Shown here: positions 1 to 10,004 of the stretch, piece after piece | Numbering within the stretch: position 1 is the stretch's first letter | Layout of the letters: each line of letters begins with the position of its first letter | Assembly: GCA_946406115.1 (NCBI GenBank) | Contig: OX291560.1 | Coordinates: 7,565,158 to 7,629,157 of the forward strand | DNA from: Apoda limacodes | Taxonomy: Eukaryota > Arthropoda > Insecta > Lepidoptera > Limacodidae | Length of the DNA: 64,000 nt | Direction: 5' to 3' | Program-made: the position numbers and the translations under genes | Notes under the pieces: model-generated | Told to the model about the DNA's origin: nothing | The model's database searches: none | The model's input: only the letters and a program-made list of their open reading frames with translations

Positions 1-124
1 TCTTGCGTTGCTTTCTCTCGGATACATATATATTATTTTTTTTATCCTGCCATCTATTATATAGATATATATTAGACACAAATTAACTTTATCTCTGATG
101 TTTATTTATAGAAGTTAATAAAAT

Positions 125-200
125 TTATGGTGTTTTATGATTGTCATCATTATATCAATCTACTTTGGTCCATTGCTGGACAAAAGCCCTTGCGCCAGGA
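125..200 (+). repeat. Short lepidopteran interspersed repeat fragment
   Basis: Contains 'ccattgctggacaaaagc', a variant of the 'tccactgctggacatagg' motif dispersed in moth and butterfly genomes. A related fragment lies at 27957-28000. The flanks are AT-rich with no other recognisable content. Assignment rests on the motif only. Confidence 0.4.
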
Positions 201-1980
201 ACCGGGAATCCATGAAACCGATTTTTCCTCGGGGTACTATTTCTTTACTTTTCGACAGACGATTAATCGCTCGTCCCTGCTGCTTTAACAGCGATAACGC
301 GAAAGTCTACACAATAAAACAAGACGCTCTCCCAACTGTAGAACGCTAGATGCCTTCACCGTACACACGGAATCTAACATCAATTGACTACTTCTAAACA
401 TTAAATAATTTTTTGGCCGTTAAAAATACAGGAATATGCAAGTGCCTTTAAATACTTTATGGCTGGTAAAGCCAATATTTACAAAGGAGCTTTTACTAAA
501 TTGTTACAACTCAGGTATATATGCATTGAACGCATGGCAATAACTTACTTTGAATAATTGAATTCACAAAAAAAATGTTTTAAACTTTCAAATACAAATC
601 AGCAAATACCTATTAGGTATGTAAAATTGTTACCAAAAATAACGCATAAGACATTTCTCAACGGCGGAATACAAAAGTTTAATAATTGGATGTTTGATAT
701 TCGGCACTAAATCAAGCTGTAACTACTGAACAGATGGTAACTAATTGTTAGGCCCGTAGTCAGTCAAGTCCGGGTTAAAGAATAAGAAAGGTCTAAGTTA
801 TCATTCCAGGTTAATTTTTCCATCAGTTATCTAGAACTCTAGGGATGAAAAACCGGATCATATAAAAACAAGAAATATTTTATTTTATTTATAATCTCTA
901 GAATCTGGAATACATAATTAACACTGCCTAACTAAAAACATCGCAACTATTAAGAAGCCGATCCATCGCCATCGATACGAGTACCTGAATCGATTAAAGA
1001 GTTATTAAAGGTTTCGATGCAAAAAATCGAGGTCTTGCACTATTAATTACAAAATTATTCGTTCTCGATGATTAATTACTTTTAATGCACTGCAGTATAT
1101 ATAGGACAGATGTTCAATTTTCTTCAAAGCAAATTGAATTCTAACAACGGGATACATTACTCACTTTGTATTAATTGTACCTACCTACAGTTTAAAACCC
1201 GTCCAGTTTGAGTCGGGCACCAAGGGTTCTTACAACTTGTAACAAAAGATAAGTCGGATTGAAGGACCAACTGAAGTTGGAGTTGAAAAAATGTTGTTAC
1301 ATAGAGCGACATACGTCACAGTAAATAAACAAAAAATCACCAAATTGTTGTATTATTGTCTCTATTAGAACATACACTTTCATACTTAGGTGTAAGTTAA
1401 AAATATGATAAAAGATTCAATTTTACAATTTAAGGAACTTTAAAGAAGTGTTAAGCTTCTCCGTTGTCCCAATTAAGGATTGCCGATTGACAGCTTCACA
1501 TCGATGTTCGATAATTATCGTACCTACACAAAATATCGATGATGGCCAACATCGATGTTTTTTGACACATTGTGAAGATTACCTTAACAAAACACAGTAA
1601 AATTGTATGGTCTCTATGATAAACGAATTAAAAATAATCTTTTATTAAGCTATATTGTAAAATAAATCTTGATAATAACCTAGTTAAACAGGCATAAGAT
1701 CAAGACAATTTGTTACTCGAACTTACTTATTACTGTGATTACCCTTAATTATATATAAATGTAAAAAAACATAAACTAAACTAAAAATCCAAAAATAAGA
1801 GTACGACAATGACACAAAAGAACAAATTTTTTTTTTTAAGTTTATGAATCCGTTTAATTCAAATCTTGAAAAAAATCGATAAGTACCTACTTAAGAATTG
1901 TTATTAGATGGTAAACTTAGGTTTTCCCTAAGCAATGATACTCGAATACAACTGTGGGAGTCCCTAGTATTATATAAGAT
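201..1980. other. AT-rich stretch without recognised genes
   Basis: I see no coding region, RNA gene or complete repeat here. The only structure is a small cluster of 'atcgatg' motifs at about 1500-1560, resembling another cluster at 3385-3430, probably parts of a degraded dispersed repeat. Confidence 0.5.
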
Positions 1981-1984
1981 GAAC

Positions 1985-2335
1985 TATGCAGACGATGCAA
2001 GACGGAAAATCTTATACAAAGGATTCATAATGCATGTGCTCGCTTTTGTTTTTCAATCTCACCTAGAATGCATGTAACTCCCTACTTAAACAATGCCAAG
2101 CTATTGAAAATGAGTGGACGCCAGTCATTGCACCTGGCTACACTGATGTTTGGTATCGTCAAAACCAAAAAACCAATTTACCTCTTTGAAATATTGTCTG
2201 AGGCACGAGATAAACATAAATAGGGAACACGTGCATGTTAGTATCTCATTCTCTGTCCTCGTCATAAATCGGCAGCTTTAAGTTTGCGGCAATTAAATAT
2301 CTCAAGGCATTTTATTGAGTAAACAGATTTCGTGA
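1985..2335 (+). pseudogene. Decayed non-LTR retrotransposon, C-terminal part of ORF2
   Basis: One reading frame gives RIHNACARFCFSISPRMHV..., then GRQSLHLATLMFGIV and KKPIYLFEIL, before stops interrupt it. This is the pattern seen downstream of the reverse transcriptase in jockey-like LINEs, where a conserved 'RIQN.CLRF' block precedes the ORF end. The coding trace continues past the first stops as HKSAALSLRQLNISRHF, which suggests a few point mutations rather than a rearrangement. Neither the reverse transcriptase core nor an endonuclease is visible upstream, so this is a 5'-truncated or eroded copy. Family assignment is by pattern recognition and the clade is uncertain. Confidence 0.55.
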
Positions 2336-4260
2336 ATCACTGGAAGGGGTATAGGCTGCTGGGATTGCTTTGAAGTATCTGCAACCTAACGAATGTCAAT
2401 AAACTGTAGGTATTGCGATTACTTCTCCAATCTCATGCAACAAATTTTAATAGATCATATTAAAAACTGCAGTTAAGTATTTACCCCTTGTTTAGTTTTA
2501 GATAATCATTGTTTAATTTTGTACTTTTTAGTAGGTAGATATTGTTAAAAGTATGTCGATAGTTCTAGTTCTATTTATATTTCATGTAAAATGCAATTCC
2601 AGTTTTACATTAAGTAGTCATATTTTGTACAAAACCCATTGCTTATCGTATCGTAGCTCGGGCGTTACCGCACGTCCTCGTTTTCAAGTCCCAAGATTAG
2701 GCGGGAGATTTGGTGTGGATCCTCAGACATTGCGCGTCATGTCCTGCTTATTTCTTCATAATTCACTATTCATGAGCCTTTGCTGCACAATTCTTAACAC
2801 GCTTTCGTAAAACATTGCTAAAATATATACATCGACAGTCACTAAATGAATTTAGAAAAATTAAACAGAAAAAACACCACTCCTTCTTAAGATTCACGCC
2901 AAAACTCCAAAGAGAATTATTATTATGTTGATTCCACAATTCCACAGATTAACTTATTATTTTAATTTTTTCGTCCACACAGTGGGCAAAGGGCAAAGGA
3001 CTTAATTCTTTACAGCCTCATCTTATGTATGAGTATAAGTGTAATGTTTAATTTTATGTCTTCACTGTCTCACCGATTTGTGACAGGCCGAATAGGCTCT
3101 TACAGAATATCAGTGCTGTAGCTTTTGCTGCAGCTTATACTATGTAAGAGACCTTTTTGATACTCACTTATTTAGTTTAAGCATTATTCTGTTGATTAAG
3201 TTTTATGATTATTTTAGTTTTTTATTTTTAAGTACGTATTGTTAATGAGAGCTGACTAAATATTTTCTTTCTTTCTTTCTGATTCTTTTATTATTATTTC
3301 CCAATTTTAATGCTCGAAACCCTGCACTTTAATTTGCTCTGCTCTTGAATCAACATCCATGTAGCTATTTCAATCAATAGTAAATCATCGATGTTTTGCT
3401 TATCAACATCGATGATAATCGACCATCCCTAGTCCTAATATAATATCCCAATTATAAAATTGACGGCAGTGTCAAAACCGAATTTCGAATGTCAGGAACA
3501 TATATAGTTTTATATTGTATAACAACACCGCTCACACTATTAAGTATGTAATGTTAACAACAATGTTAGTAGATCGTAACAATCATAAAAACACCAGACT
3601 TTTATCAGCATTTCTTACATCAGAGACCCTGGTAATATAAGATAAATAAATAAAGTTAAAAAAGTAAAAAAAAAAACCTTACACATTTTTCCTCTTCTCG
3701 ATATTCATCACATCGCAGACATAATGCGATAAAGTAAATAAGATCATTATTTTAAATTGGAGTAAATTTTGGCGCAAATGTGATGCGCCCATAATGCGTG
3801 TAGCGGCGCGCATGTGCGGCAACGACGCGGGATCTCATAATTACTTACCATCTGATAACGTCTCCGGACTTCGTAATAACCATAATAATGAAGAGCTTGG
3901 AACGGTTAGAAATGACTTAATATAATATAATATAAGGCATGTGCAGTATTGAGAGAAAATAAAGATGTCTAAATAAAAGACGATTAAAGGATGGTCATTT
4001 TGTAAAATTTATAGCAAAGTCCGGTTTTTCTATAGAATATTTGAATATTCCATATAATATATGTCTACATAGTGATGTAGACATGCTACTCGAGGGTGAC
4101 TTAGTTATTCAATGCTTTTTTTTAAAGAGTCAATCAATTCGGTGCTAGCTGTTTCTTTTTTTAGAATAATAATCTCGCTTCCGAAGAGAAACAATGAAAT
4201 AATGGATAATATTGTCTGATAAATAAACAATTTTTTATTTATTCTATTATCACTAAAACC
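2336..4260. other. Unassigned AT-rich stretch with small motifs
   Basis: No gene is supported. The 85-residue open frame at 2553-2810 has no recognisable domain. A (ctttctttc)n tract lies at about 3263-3280. A cluster of 'catcgatg' motifs (3385-3430) ends in 'gaccatccctagt', the style of a small lepidopteran repeat. A short CpG-rich patch at 3780-3835 ('gtagcggcgcgcatgtgcgg') stands out from the surroundings without other promoter signs. Confidence 0.4.
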
Positions 4261-4564
4261 TTAAACTCAATGCCAAGAAATTGTCAAGTTTGTTGTTTGT
4301 AGCAAATCCAAAACATGGTAAAAAATATGTCTACATAAACCTTATAAAAAATGTAAGATAAAAAATTGTAAATGAGGATTTTGTCTTCCCTGTTTAAAAG
4401 TTCCGTAGCTATTTTTAAAGTCTTAAAAATACAAAATAAATAAAAAATTAAAAATACTAACAAAGTGGAGTATTTATAGTATGAATATAATCTGAAAGTG
4501 TGAAATGTAAAAGTATCTGTATATCTATTTGTTACCTCTTCATGCTTAAACTCATGTACCGATT

Positions 4565-4738
4565 TAGATGAAATCTGGCATGGAGATAGCTTAAATCCCA
4601 AGGAAGGATATAGGTTACTTAAAAACATCAAGTGTGAGTCGGTTTTTTTTCTATAATTGAGGAGTTGCCGCCTTAATCCTAAACCGACATTAACGAATTT
4701 CGGGGGATGGAACCGCGGGAAAAAACTAGTAAGTTGTA
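4565..4738 (+). repeat. Dispersed repeat, 'geometric' 3' end family, copy 1
   Basis: Shares a long colinear match with 58262-58428 and a shorter one with 17158-17235: 'ggcatggagata', then 'aagtgtgagtcggttttt', then 'aattgaggagttgccg', ending 'aaccgcgggaaaaaactagt'. The terminal motif resembles the 'cgcgggcaaaagctagt' end common to many lepidopteran SINE and LINE copies. The three copies differ enough that this is an old family. Confidence 0.7.
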
Positions 4739-4814
4739 GTTTTCTGATTATTAATTATGATTAGTTAAGGTTAGTTCGAATAGTTACTAATGGAAACAGT
4801 ACAACTATGTCCTA

Positions 4815-5200
4815 ATATGGATTTTCCGATTCACCTCTTTCTGGAAGCTAAACTTACCAAACTGCACAACTTGCCCCAGAAATGTATATTCGTCAACAAC
4901 TTCGAGAGCAGCAATACCAAAAACAACCATTAGAGGCTTAACATTGACATTGAACATTACCTTTGTTTTATCCAAGTTCTTTTTTGGGCCCCCCTGTTAA
5001 AAAACTCTCTGCTAAGGTCTCTGAACATCTGCGATTCCAGCAATTCTGCCATGGCCACGATATCGTCGGCAAATCAAAGATAGTGATTATGTACCCAGCA
5101 TTTCTGTTATTGCAATATCCTCTCCACTCCATAAGCTTAAAGACCTCTCCTAACGCAGCGGTCAACAGTTTCGGAGAAAAAACATCGACTAACAACTTTC
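4815..5200 (-). pseudogene. RTE-type LINE reverse transcriptase fragment
   Basis: The minus strand encodes, across frame changes, VFSPKLLTAALGEVFKLMEW, then FADDIVAMAELLESQM, then DKTKVMFNVNVKPL, ALEVVDEYTFLGQVVQFGKF and KEVNRKI. FADD holds the two catalytic aspartates of the reverse transcriptase palm. The block 'ALEVVDEY.FLGQ...KEVNRRI' is typical of RTE-clade ORF2 just after the polymerase core. At least two frameshifts separate the segments, and the fingers subdomain and the endonuclease are absent, so it cannot be active. A different RTE-like fragment (21100-21690) covers the region further downstream in such an ORF. Confidence in an RTE-like origin is high because several separate motifs occur in the right order. 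Confidence 0.85.
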
Positions 5201-5249
5201 TGCAGTTGGATTGGTTTTGTGGGCTGGTATGAAATAGGTCAGCCATAAC

Positions 5250-5890
5250 TGATAGAATTTTAACCCTATATGCTCTTCTATAACCAAACAGGTAATAATG
5301 AAAAAATGAACATGATTTATAGCTTATTCAGGGTTCGCAAATTGCTGCAGTTTGGGACGTTTAACATAAGTACTGGATGCGCAAGCGCACATTGACGATC
5401 AGTTATAAAAACATAAAATTTGCGACTAAAATCGCATGAGTTTGGTTGCGGGGTCTTCTTTCCTGTAATCAAATATGAAAACAAAAAAATGAGATATGGA
5501 GTGTTACACTGAAAATGCGGATACTTTATGAATAGGTACCCAAGTATCCATTGAAAATGGATACTTAAGTACCCATTTCCAGTTTCTCATCCCGTACCTA
5601 TCTCGTTTTAGTTCAAGCTACGGAAAAAGATTTGAAAATACTATACATCCAGCCAAACCATTTATAACAGGACAGGTTAAAGCAGTAGTGCCCTGTTACC
5701 GAATGCACCGGCTAGGTGCTCAGAAGGAGGAGAAAAGATAGAGGGAGTTCAAAGGCGAGTAAAGAAACACTTTTCAAGGGAAAGGCAGGTTATATTAGTA
5801 TACTCTTTCATTATATAGTAACAGCTTTTAATGCACAATATCCTAGTCACATAGGGTGATTCTTAACACTTAAATATCTAGATCACAGCT
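5250..5890. other. Unassigned stretch
   Basis: No coding or RNA feature recognised. At 5520-5590 a small imperfect duplication, 'ggatacttt' and 'ggatacttaagtaccca', gives local self-similarity. Confidence 0.4.
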
Positions 5891-6760
5891 ACCTAATTCA
5901 CAATCGTATAGGACTACCTATATAAATAGAAATATAGCCAAACGCAAGCCTGCCTACACAGATTTTAAGTGTAGTTTTTAAAGCTTTTATTAGGGAACTA
6001 GTACACTCAGGTCTCTTCGGCCTAGAGCCCGATTCGATGTCTTGCTCGCTGTAGGCACCCCTCAGGTCAGCACCGCCGTAGAAAGAAGACGTGGATGGGA
6101 CTGATTTTACGTGGCCTAACAGCGTGTGGTGAGTAGTGAATATGCCACCCGTGCTAGACAGTGCAAGACCGCACGTGAATGTAGCTCGCCAGTAGCTTCG
6201 GCGTAGAGCAGGTCGCCCCGTAACCTTCGTGTGTAGCGGTGTTCTAGATAGCACCCCTACTGCACAGGCCGAAGGTTTGGAGTCAAGGAGACTCCGGGCA
6301 GGCCGAGGATTTGGAGTTTAGTAGACTCCGGCCTTCCCCAGTAAAAGAACAGCAAAGCAGTTGCCGTGCGCCGTCGTTAGACAACAAACGTGCACCCGCA
6401 TACAAAGACCGTAGTAAAGCAATATATATACGTAGTATATATATATTAAGAACCGTACGAGGACGGTTTTCTTTTATAGCATAGAAGTAGATATGCAGCA
6501 ATTTGTAATTTAATAATAGAATCCGTGAAAATAATTATCGACAGATTTTTTTCACGACTACGTCAAGTATCTACGTCAAGTGAACTGTTTTGACTTAGCG
6601 ATGTCAAACATCTAGAGATTCTTTGATCTCTAAATTTAAATTACCACAGTGGTAATGGACCTAAGAGCGAATGCCCAGAAACTTCTATCGTTTCCTACAT
6701 CATCCGGTCCTTTACCGGAGACGGACCACCGGAAACGGCGGTTCCGTTATACATTATAAT
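5890..6760. repeat. GC-richer unclassified block with a 34-bp tandem pair
   Basis: This block is clearly richer in G and C than its surroundings. It holds two adjacent 34-bp units, 6265-6298 and 6299-6332, each starting 'caggccga' and containing 'tttggagt' and 'gactccgg'. A palindrome-rich patch, 'ccggtcctttaccgg', lies at about 6704-6718. Open frames of 118 and 72 residues on the minus strand show no known domain and probably reflect base composition. It could be part of an old LTR or a foreign insertion. I found no terminal repeats to decide. Confidence 0.4.
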
Positions 6761-7125
6761 AACTGGACAATTGAGCTAAATACTACGAAGCTAAATAGAC
6801 TTACCCTAGATATAATAAGTACCTAACTTAAATAGAGACAGGGTGGAATAGAAAGGCCGTGATTGGAAGGAAAGTACCCTAAATACTGAGCACATCATGT
6901 ACTATGATTACTGAAAAAAATATTTCTTTATTATCTTAAATAAATAAAATTGCAATTATAATTATATTTGTGGATAAATTTCCTGTTTGAGCATGTAATC
7001 GAACCTGTGATACAAAAAAAAATGTATTTTATGTCTTCAATCAAAAGGAGTCATTCATAAGAATTAATTTCATATCAATAATTTCAATTTAAATAAATAT
7101 TTTCATACATAAGACGCAGTCAAAT

Positions 7126-7215
7126 GATTAACCTTAAGCCAGAACTAGAACCTACAACAACCTTACAGTCCGTGTAAGACTTACACACTTACACTGTAAG
7201 TGCTCTAAGCTGTCA
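7126..7215 (-). repeat. tRNA-like fragment, inverted relative of the 7522 copy
   Basis: Read on the minus strand it gives 'ttagagcact', 'cacggactgtaaggttgttg' and 'tctggcttaaggttaatc', matching the tRNA-like sequence at 7522-7595. The B-box position is changed and an extra ~15 bases sit in the anticodon arm, so it is not a working tRNA. Confidence 0.65.
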
Positions 7216-7301
7216 AGTCAATGTGTTCTTCAAAGACTACTTCAGAAAGTATCAAACGAAGAAAGATTCTTTCTATGTATGTATATTTATAATGTAGGTT
7301 A

Positions 7302-7440
7302 AAGGTTGTTGCAGGTTCAAATCTTGGCTTAAGGCTAATCTTTATTCATCTTTGCTATCCAGCTAGCTAAGACTCCACCCAACCTTCAGGGAGTCTCCAA
7401 CTAAGAAAGATTATTTCTACGTATGTATATTTATAATGTA
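7302..7440 (+). repeat. 139-bp direct repeat, left copy
   Basis: Matches 7562-7700 at an exact offset of 260 bp with only two visible differences (c/t near 7335 and a/t near 7423). It starts inside the tRNA-like T arm and ends in 'tatatttataatgta'. A third partial copy of its last 38 bases ends at 7295. The unit is the 3' part of a tRNA-derived repeat. Confidence 0.9.
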
Positions 7441-7521
7441 TTTCTGTTAATTTTATAAAGATTCGTGTAGTTGTTTGTTTTTGACATTCGAAAAAATGAG
7501 ATTTGCATTGGCCGGAGTTGT

Positions 7522-7595
7522 GCCTTTATAGCTCAATTGGTAGAGCACTTGCACGGACTGTAAGGTTGTTGCAGGTTCAAATCTTGGCTTAAGGT
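7522..7595 (+). tRNA. tRNA-like sequence (pseudogene or SINE head)
   Basis: The 74 bases fold as a near-complete cloverleaf. The acceptor stem is gcctta-like (7522-7528 with 7589-7595, about 5-6 of 7 pairs), the D arm is 'gctcaattggtagagc', and a perfect 5-bp anticodon stem cttgc/gtaag encloses a 7-base loop acggact. The T arm has loop ttcaaat with a weak stem. Perfect polymerase III A-box ('tagctcaattgg') and B-box ('ggttcaaatc') matches are present. Position 33 is C instead of the near-universal U, the formal anticodon would be GGA, and the T stem has mismatches. Parts of it are duplicated nearby (7302 and 7126). It is therefore more likely a tRNA-derived retroposon head or pseudogene than a functional tRNA. 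Confidence 0.6.
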
Positions 7596-7700
7596 TAATC
7601 TTTATTCATCTTTGCTATCCAGCTAGCTAAGACTCCACCCAACCTTCAGGGAGTCTCCAACTAAGAAAGATTATTTCTACGTTTGTATATTTATAATGTA
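7562..7700 (+). repeat. 139-bp direct repeat, right copy
   Basis: Second copy of the unit at 7302-7440. Here it is continuous with the full tRNA-like head, so this copy is probably the parental arrangement. The body contains 'agactccacccaaccttca' and the AT-rich end 'tatatttataatgta'. Confidence 0.9.
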
Positions 7701-7860
7701 TATCTTATTTCTATGAAGATTTCTGTATTTGTAAGATTGATGTACCTACTAGGACTTCATAAATTCCTAGTAGTTGTGTGTTCTAAATAACCTAGTATTA
7801 AATTACAATAAGAGAAAGAAAAATAATAATGTGTATGTTGTTATAAATTAAACTGTTTTT

Positions 7861-7902
7861 AACCGACTTCCGAAAAGGAGGAGGTTCTCAATTCGACTTT
7901 AT

Positions 7903-7949
<47 letters not shown>

Positions 7950-8179
7950 TGTTCAGCCATAACTTTTTTGTTTATGAACCTGATTTTTTTTATTCGACAG
8001 GATATTGCGAGTTGGTCCCTTAGAAATTTTATCGACATCGATTTAGTAGTTTAGTTTTTAGACAAATCCAAATAACTTTCCCTTGAGAAAAGCACTTCGT
8101 CACTCAAAAGTAAAAAAAAAAATTTTTAATAACAAAAAAAAACATCCGGCTTCAAAAAGATGCACTAAAAAGGTAAAAA
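7861..8179 (+). repeat. Dispersed repeat with internal TA tract, copy A1
   Basis: Starts 'aaccgacttccgaaaaggag', a motif common in lepidopteran genomes, and runs through a (TA)n tract (7905-7947). It continues in a 232-bp block (7948-8179) matching 9773-10004, and ends 'aagatgcactaaaaagg'. The family also appears as partial copies at 8340-8545, 11150-11345 and 13805-13985. No coding capacity or clear terminal inverted repeat is visible, so its class is unknown. Its end abuts the left arm of the palindrome exactly. Confidence 0.8.
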
Positions 8180-9686
8180 TTTTTAAAAAATCAATACGAA
8201 TCCCTTCTTATATATCAAATTTGATGCGACCCCATTTTATAATTTTCAATTCAGTGCTTGTTTTTTTTTTATGTTGCTGATTGTATAAAATATTGTATGT
8301 TACGAGTATTGATATTTTAGTGTAAGCAATTCGTCACTCAAAAGTAAAAAATAAAAACTTTTTAACTTTAAAAACAATTACCTATTACCAAACATCTGAT
8401 CTGAATTACAGTTTGAAGTTGGTGTATATGTACCTAAAGTTTATATATAACACGCTTCACTTTCAGGTCAGATTTTTGGAAATAAGTAATTACCTTTTTA
8501 GTGCATCTTTTTGAAGCCGGTTGTTTTTTTTTGTTAAATAGTTTTTATTTGATATTATTTTTCTTTCAGTTTCCATCTCTTATAACTGACTATAGCAGTT
8601 TTGTTCCAACGTATTGTCTGCCAGCGTCGGTTACGTACTTTTTTTTATAAAATTAGTTATATATTATAAAAAAATTAGACATATCAATTTGGAACCTTTT
8701 GTATTAAAATAAATCATGAAATGCTATATCGTTCTTATTTAACTACTATTTTACGAAGTATTCTTAATTTGGTCAGGTTATAATTTGCAGCTAACTTTTT
8801 TAGCTAACTTCACACCGGTGTACCTACTTTTAATTGATAAAAAAATAAAGCATAACTCTTTGTTTCTAAACCTTATATACATATATTCTAAAATCAATAA
8901 ATAAGTTGGTAAAAACTATAAATAATATAAGTAAAGGTAAATAAAAGTAATATATATTCTCAGCAATAATTACTTTTAATCGAGCTCTTCTATACCAAAA
9001 ACTGTAAAATACCTACGGCCGTATATACCAAATAATAGGGACGTCTCCCAATCTCAATCTGAACCCAAATTATTGTTCTATATTCTCATGCCATCTCGCA
9101 AAATTCAATATATTATGACATTATTTTATTTTCTTTGCGCGCCGCGTTAAAACATTATACCGTATCTCCTTTTTCATCTTTCATCAAAATAAAATAAGTG
9201 TTATGGAAGTTTACGAGGTAACAGAAACTGGAATTTGATTGGTACCCATTCGATGCACCGGTATCTGGTTTCGATACCATTAAGTTAGCTGTAGAGTAAT
9301 TACTGACATTTGTCCTCGTAATTCAGGAGGTTGGATAATTGTTTCGTATAAATTACAGATAATTATTGAGTAGTAAAAACAAATTTCTATGGTACTTTGT
9401 TAAACTTAAGGTTAAAACAGTAATACCGACTTAATTAAAAATTCATTATAAAAGGCTGATGACGTTTATCCATGGAATTATCCTGGATAATACTGGAAGC
9501 TTCTCTTAAAACTTTTAAAATTGTTTGATGCCACACAATCCCCCATTCTATGAAAACCTATTGGGCCAGTGCAATTATGGCAAAAAGAATGAACATCTAC
9601 AGGAAATTAAATAGAAACCAACTTCAAACTGTAATTCAGATCAGATTTTTTAGAAATAAGTAATTATTTTTACCTTTTTAGTGCAT

Positions 9687-9688
<2 letters not shown>
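8180..9688 (+). repeat. Left arm of a 3.3-kb palindrome
   Basis: Reverse-complements 9983-11491. Both arms are 1509 bp, and paired positions at both ends sum to 19671, so there is no net indel. I noticed only isolated mismatches (near 8218, 9019 and 9347), implying identity above 99 percent. The arm contains no recognisable gene. It includes an internal 8340-8545 copy of the 7861 family and, at 8570-8815, a block also found in more diverged form at 11850-12062. Confidence 0.95.

Positions 9689-9772
<84 letters not shown>
9689..9772. repeat. (TA)n microsatellite at the palindrome centre
   Basis: Eighty-four bases of uninterrupted TA dinucleotides directly follow the inner end of the left arm. 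Such tracts readily extrude as cruciforms and are unstable in replication and cloning. The 61-residue 'IYIYIY' open frame across it is an artefact. Confidence 0.97.
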
Positions 9773-9774
<2 letters not shown>

Positions 9775-10004
9775 TGTTCAGCCATAACTTTTTTGTTTAT
9801 GAACCTGATTTTTTTTATTCGACAGGATATTGCGAGTTGGTCCCTTAGAAATTTTATCGACATCGATTTAGTAGTTTAGTTTTTAGACAAATCCAAATAA
9901 CTTTCCCTTGAGAAAAGCACTTCGTCACTCAAAAGTAAAAAAAAAAAATTTTAATAATAAAAAAAAACATCCGGCTTCAAAAAGATGCACTAAAAAGGTA
10001 AAAA
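9773..10004 (+). repeat. Copy A2 of the 232-bp block in the palindrome spacer
   Basis: Near-identical direct copy of 7948-8179, from 'ggtgttcagccataac' to 'aaaaaggtaaaaa'. Unlike A1, it continues without a break into the next sequence, the right arm, so A2 plus right arm looks like the original order and A1 plus left arm the derived one. Confidence 0.9.

Noticed and set aside
137..349. 70-residue plus-strand frame
   Set aside because: Overlaps a dispersed repeat fragment and shows no domain.
4284..4631. 115-residue hydrophobic minus-strand frame
   Set aside because: AT-rich sequence biased to hydrophobic codons, overlapping a dispersed repeat; no homology recognised.
5898..6254. 118-residue minus-strand frame
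   Set aside because: No recognisable domain, GC-rich composition that lengthens frames by chance, and no transcription or splice context.
9678..9863. 61-residue frame rich in isoleucine-tyrosine
   Set aside because: It is the translation of the (TA)n tract and has no coding meaning.
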